A stretch of 64,000 bases of DNA from Ruegeria halocynthiae (GTDB lineage: Bacteria > Pseudomonadota > Alphaproteobacteria > Rhodobacterales > Rhodobacteraceae). How positions within the stretch are numbered: position 1 is the stretch's first letter; every line of letters begins with the position of its first letter. The notes under the pieces are model-generated. The model did no database searches and had not been told where the DNA came from. It saw only the letters and a program-made list of their open reading frames with translations. Below are positions 63,815 to 64,000 of the stretch, piece by piece. A program made the translations under genes and the position numbers. Location: NCBI RefSeq assembly GCF_000743705.1, contig NZ_JQEZ01000003.1, positions 205,143 through 269,142 of the forward strand, read 5' to 3'.

Positions 63815-64000
63815 CGTTTGCTCCTTTTCAACGAGGGTTGGCCGCGTCGCGCCCATTTTTCAATGCGCCCGAACACAAAGCCCGAACACAGAGTCACCGT
63901 CATGTACAAGGCTCCGGCGGCCAGGAAGAACGTGAAATAAGCGCGGGTTGACGCCGCAGCCTGGCGCGTTTCCAGCGTTAGCTCGGCAAAACCTACGATC
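63811..64000 (-). CDS. Amino-acid ABC transporter permease, C-terminal end only
   Basis: The frame is open to the window edge and encodes the last 62 residues of a permease: IVGFAELTLETRQAAASTRA, then YFTFFLAAGALYMTVTLCSG, a final membrane helix, and a basic tail FGRIEKWARRGQPSLKRSKR before TGA at 63813-63811. This matches the C-terminus of the partner of HisM/HisQ-type permeases. The stop overlaps the next start as ATGA. The 5' part is outside the window. Confidence 0.88.
   Translation of the reverse strand, partial: IVGFAELTLETRQAAASTRAYFTFFLAAGALYMTVTLCSGFVFGRIEKWARRGQPSLKRSKR

Overview
The window looks like chromosomal DNA of a marine alphaproteobacterium, most likely Rhodobacterales (Roseobacter group). 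This is inferred from gene content: a TRAP transporter with a TakP-like binding protein, a DUF2793 protein, a STAS-fused MlaE operon, oligopeptide ABC genes, GC-rich coding bias and frequent ATGA overlaps between genes. No tRNA, rRNA or CRISPR array was seen. About 46 protein genes cover nearly all of the window.

Layout. 1-428 is the right end of an IS6-family insertion sequence with a frameshifted transposase; it abuts the 3' end of tex, which lacks the usual C-terminal tail. 2.7-7.2 kb holds an Ldh-type oxidoreductase, a YceI-cytochrome c fusion divergent from an ECF sigma/anti-sigma pair, and a DUF1612-like helix-turn-helix protein. 7.3-13.1 kb is a sugar-nucleotide region (ugd, gmd, fcl, galU) with a DUF2793 protein. 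13.4-18.8 kb is an opp operon. 19.2-27.1 kb has a lytic transglycosylase, a cyoABCD quinol oxidase and an EmrAB-like pump. 27.1-32.2 kb has tandem crcB genes, a membrane-anchored glutamate-synthase-like protein, and an ECF sigma factor paired with a VWA protein. 32.3-36.2 kb is an Mla/Pqi-like lipid transport operon. 36.5-42.8 kb holds a sulfatase-family hydrolase, a hybrid kinase with an OmpR-type regulator, and an MsbA-like exporter.

The most distinctive part is 42.9-57.8 kb: two type I secretion systems around two divergently transcribed secreted proteins. On the minus strand a 1303-residue Ig-repeat adhesin is followed by sapC, a TolC-like lipoprotein, a LapB-like ABC exporter and an adaptor. 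On the plus strand lies a beta-propeller/RTX protein ending in a dockerin-like module, facing a PrtD/PrtE-like ABC-adaptor pair. The adhesin carries a cohesin-like segment just before its RTX region. The two products may therefore dock to each other outside the cell through a cohesin-dockerin contact. That is an inference from sequence pattern.

57.9-64 kb holds a LysR regulator, a TRAP transporter whose small subunit has an unusual TM2/coiled-coil N-terminal extension, and the permease end of an amino-acid ABC transporter that runs off the window.
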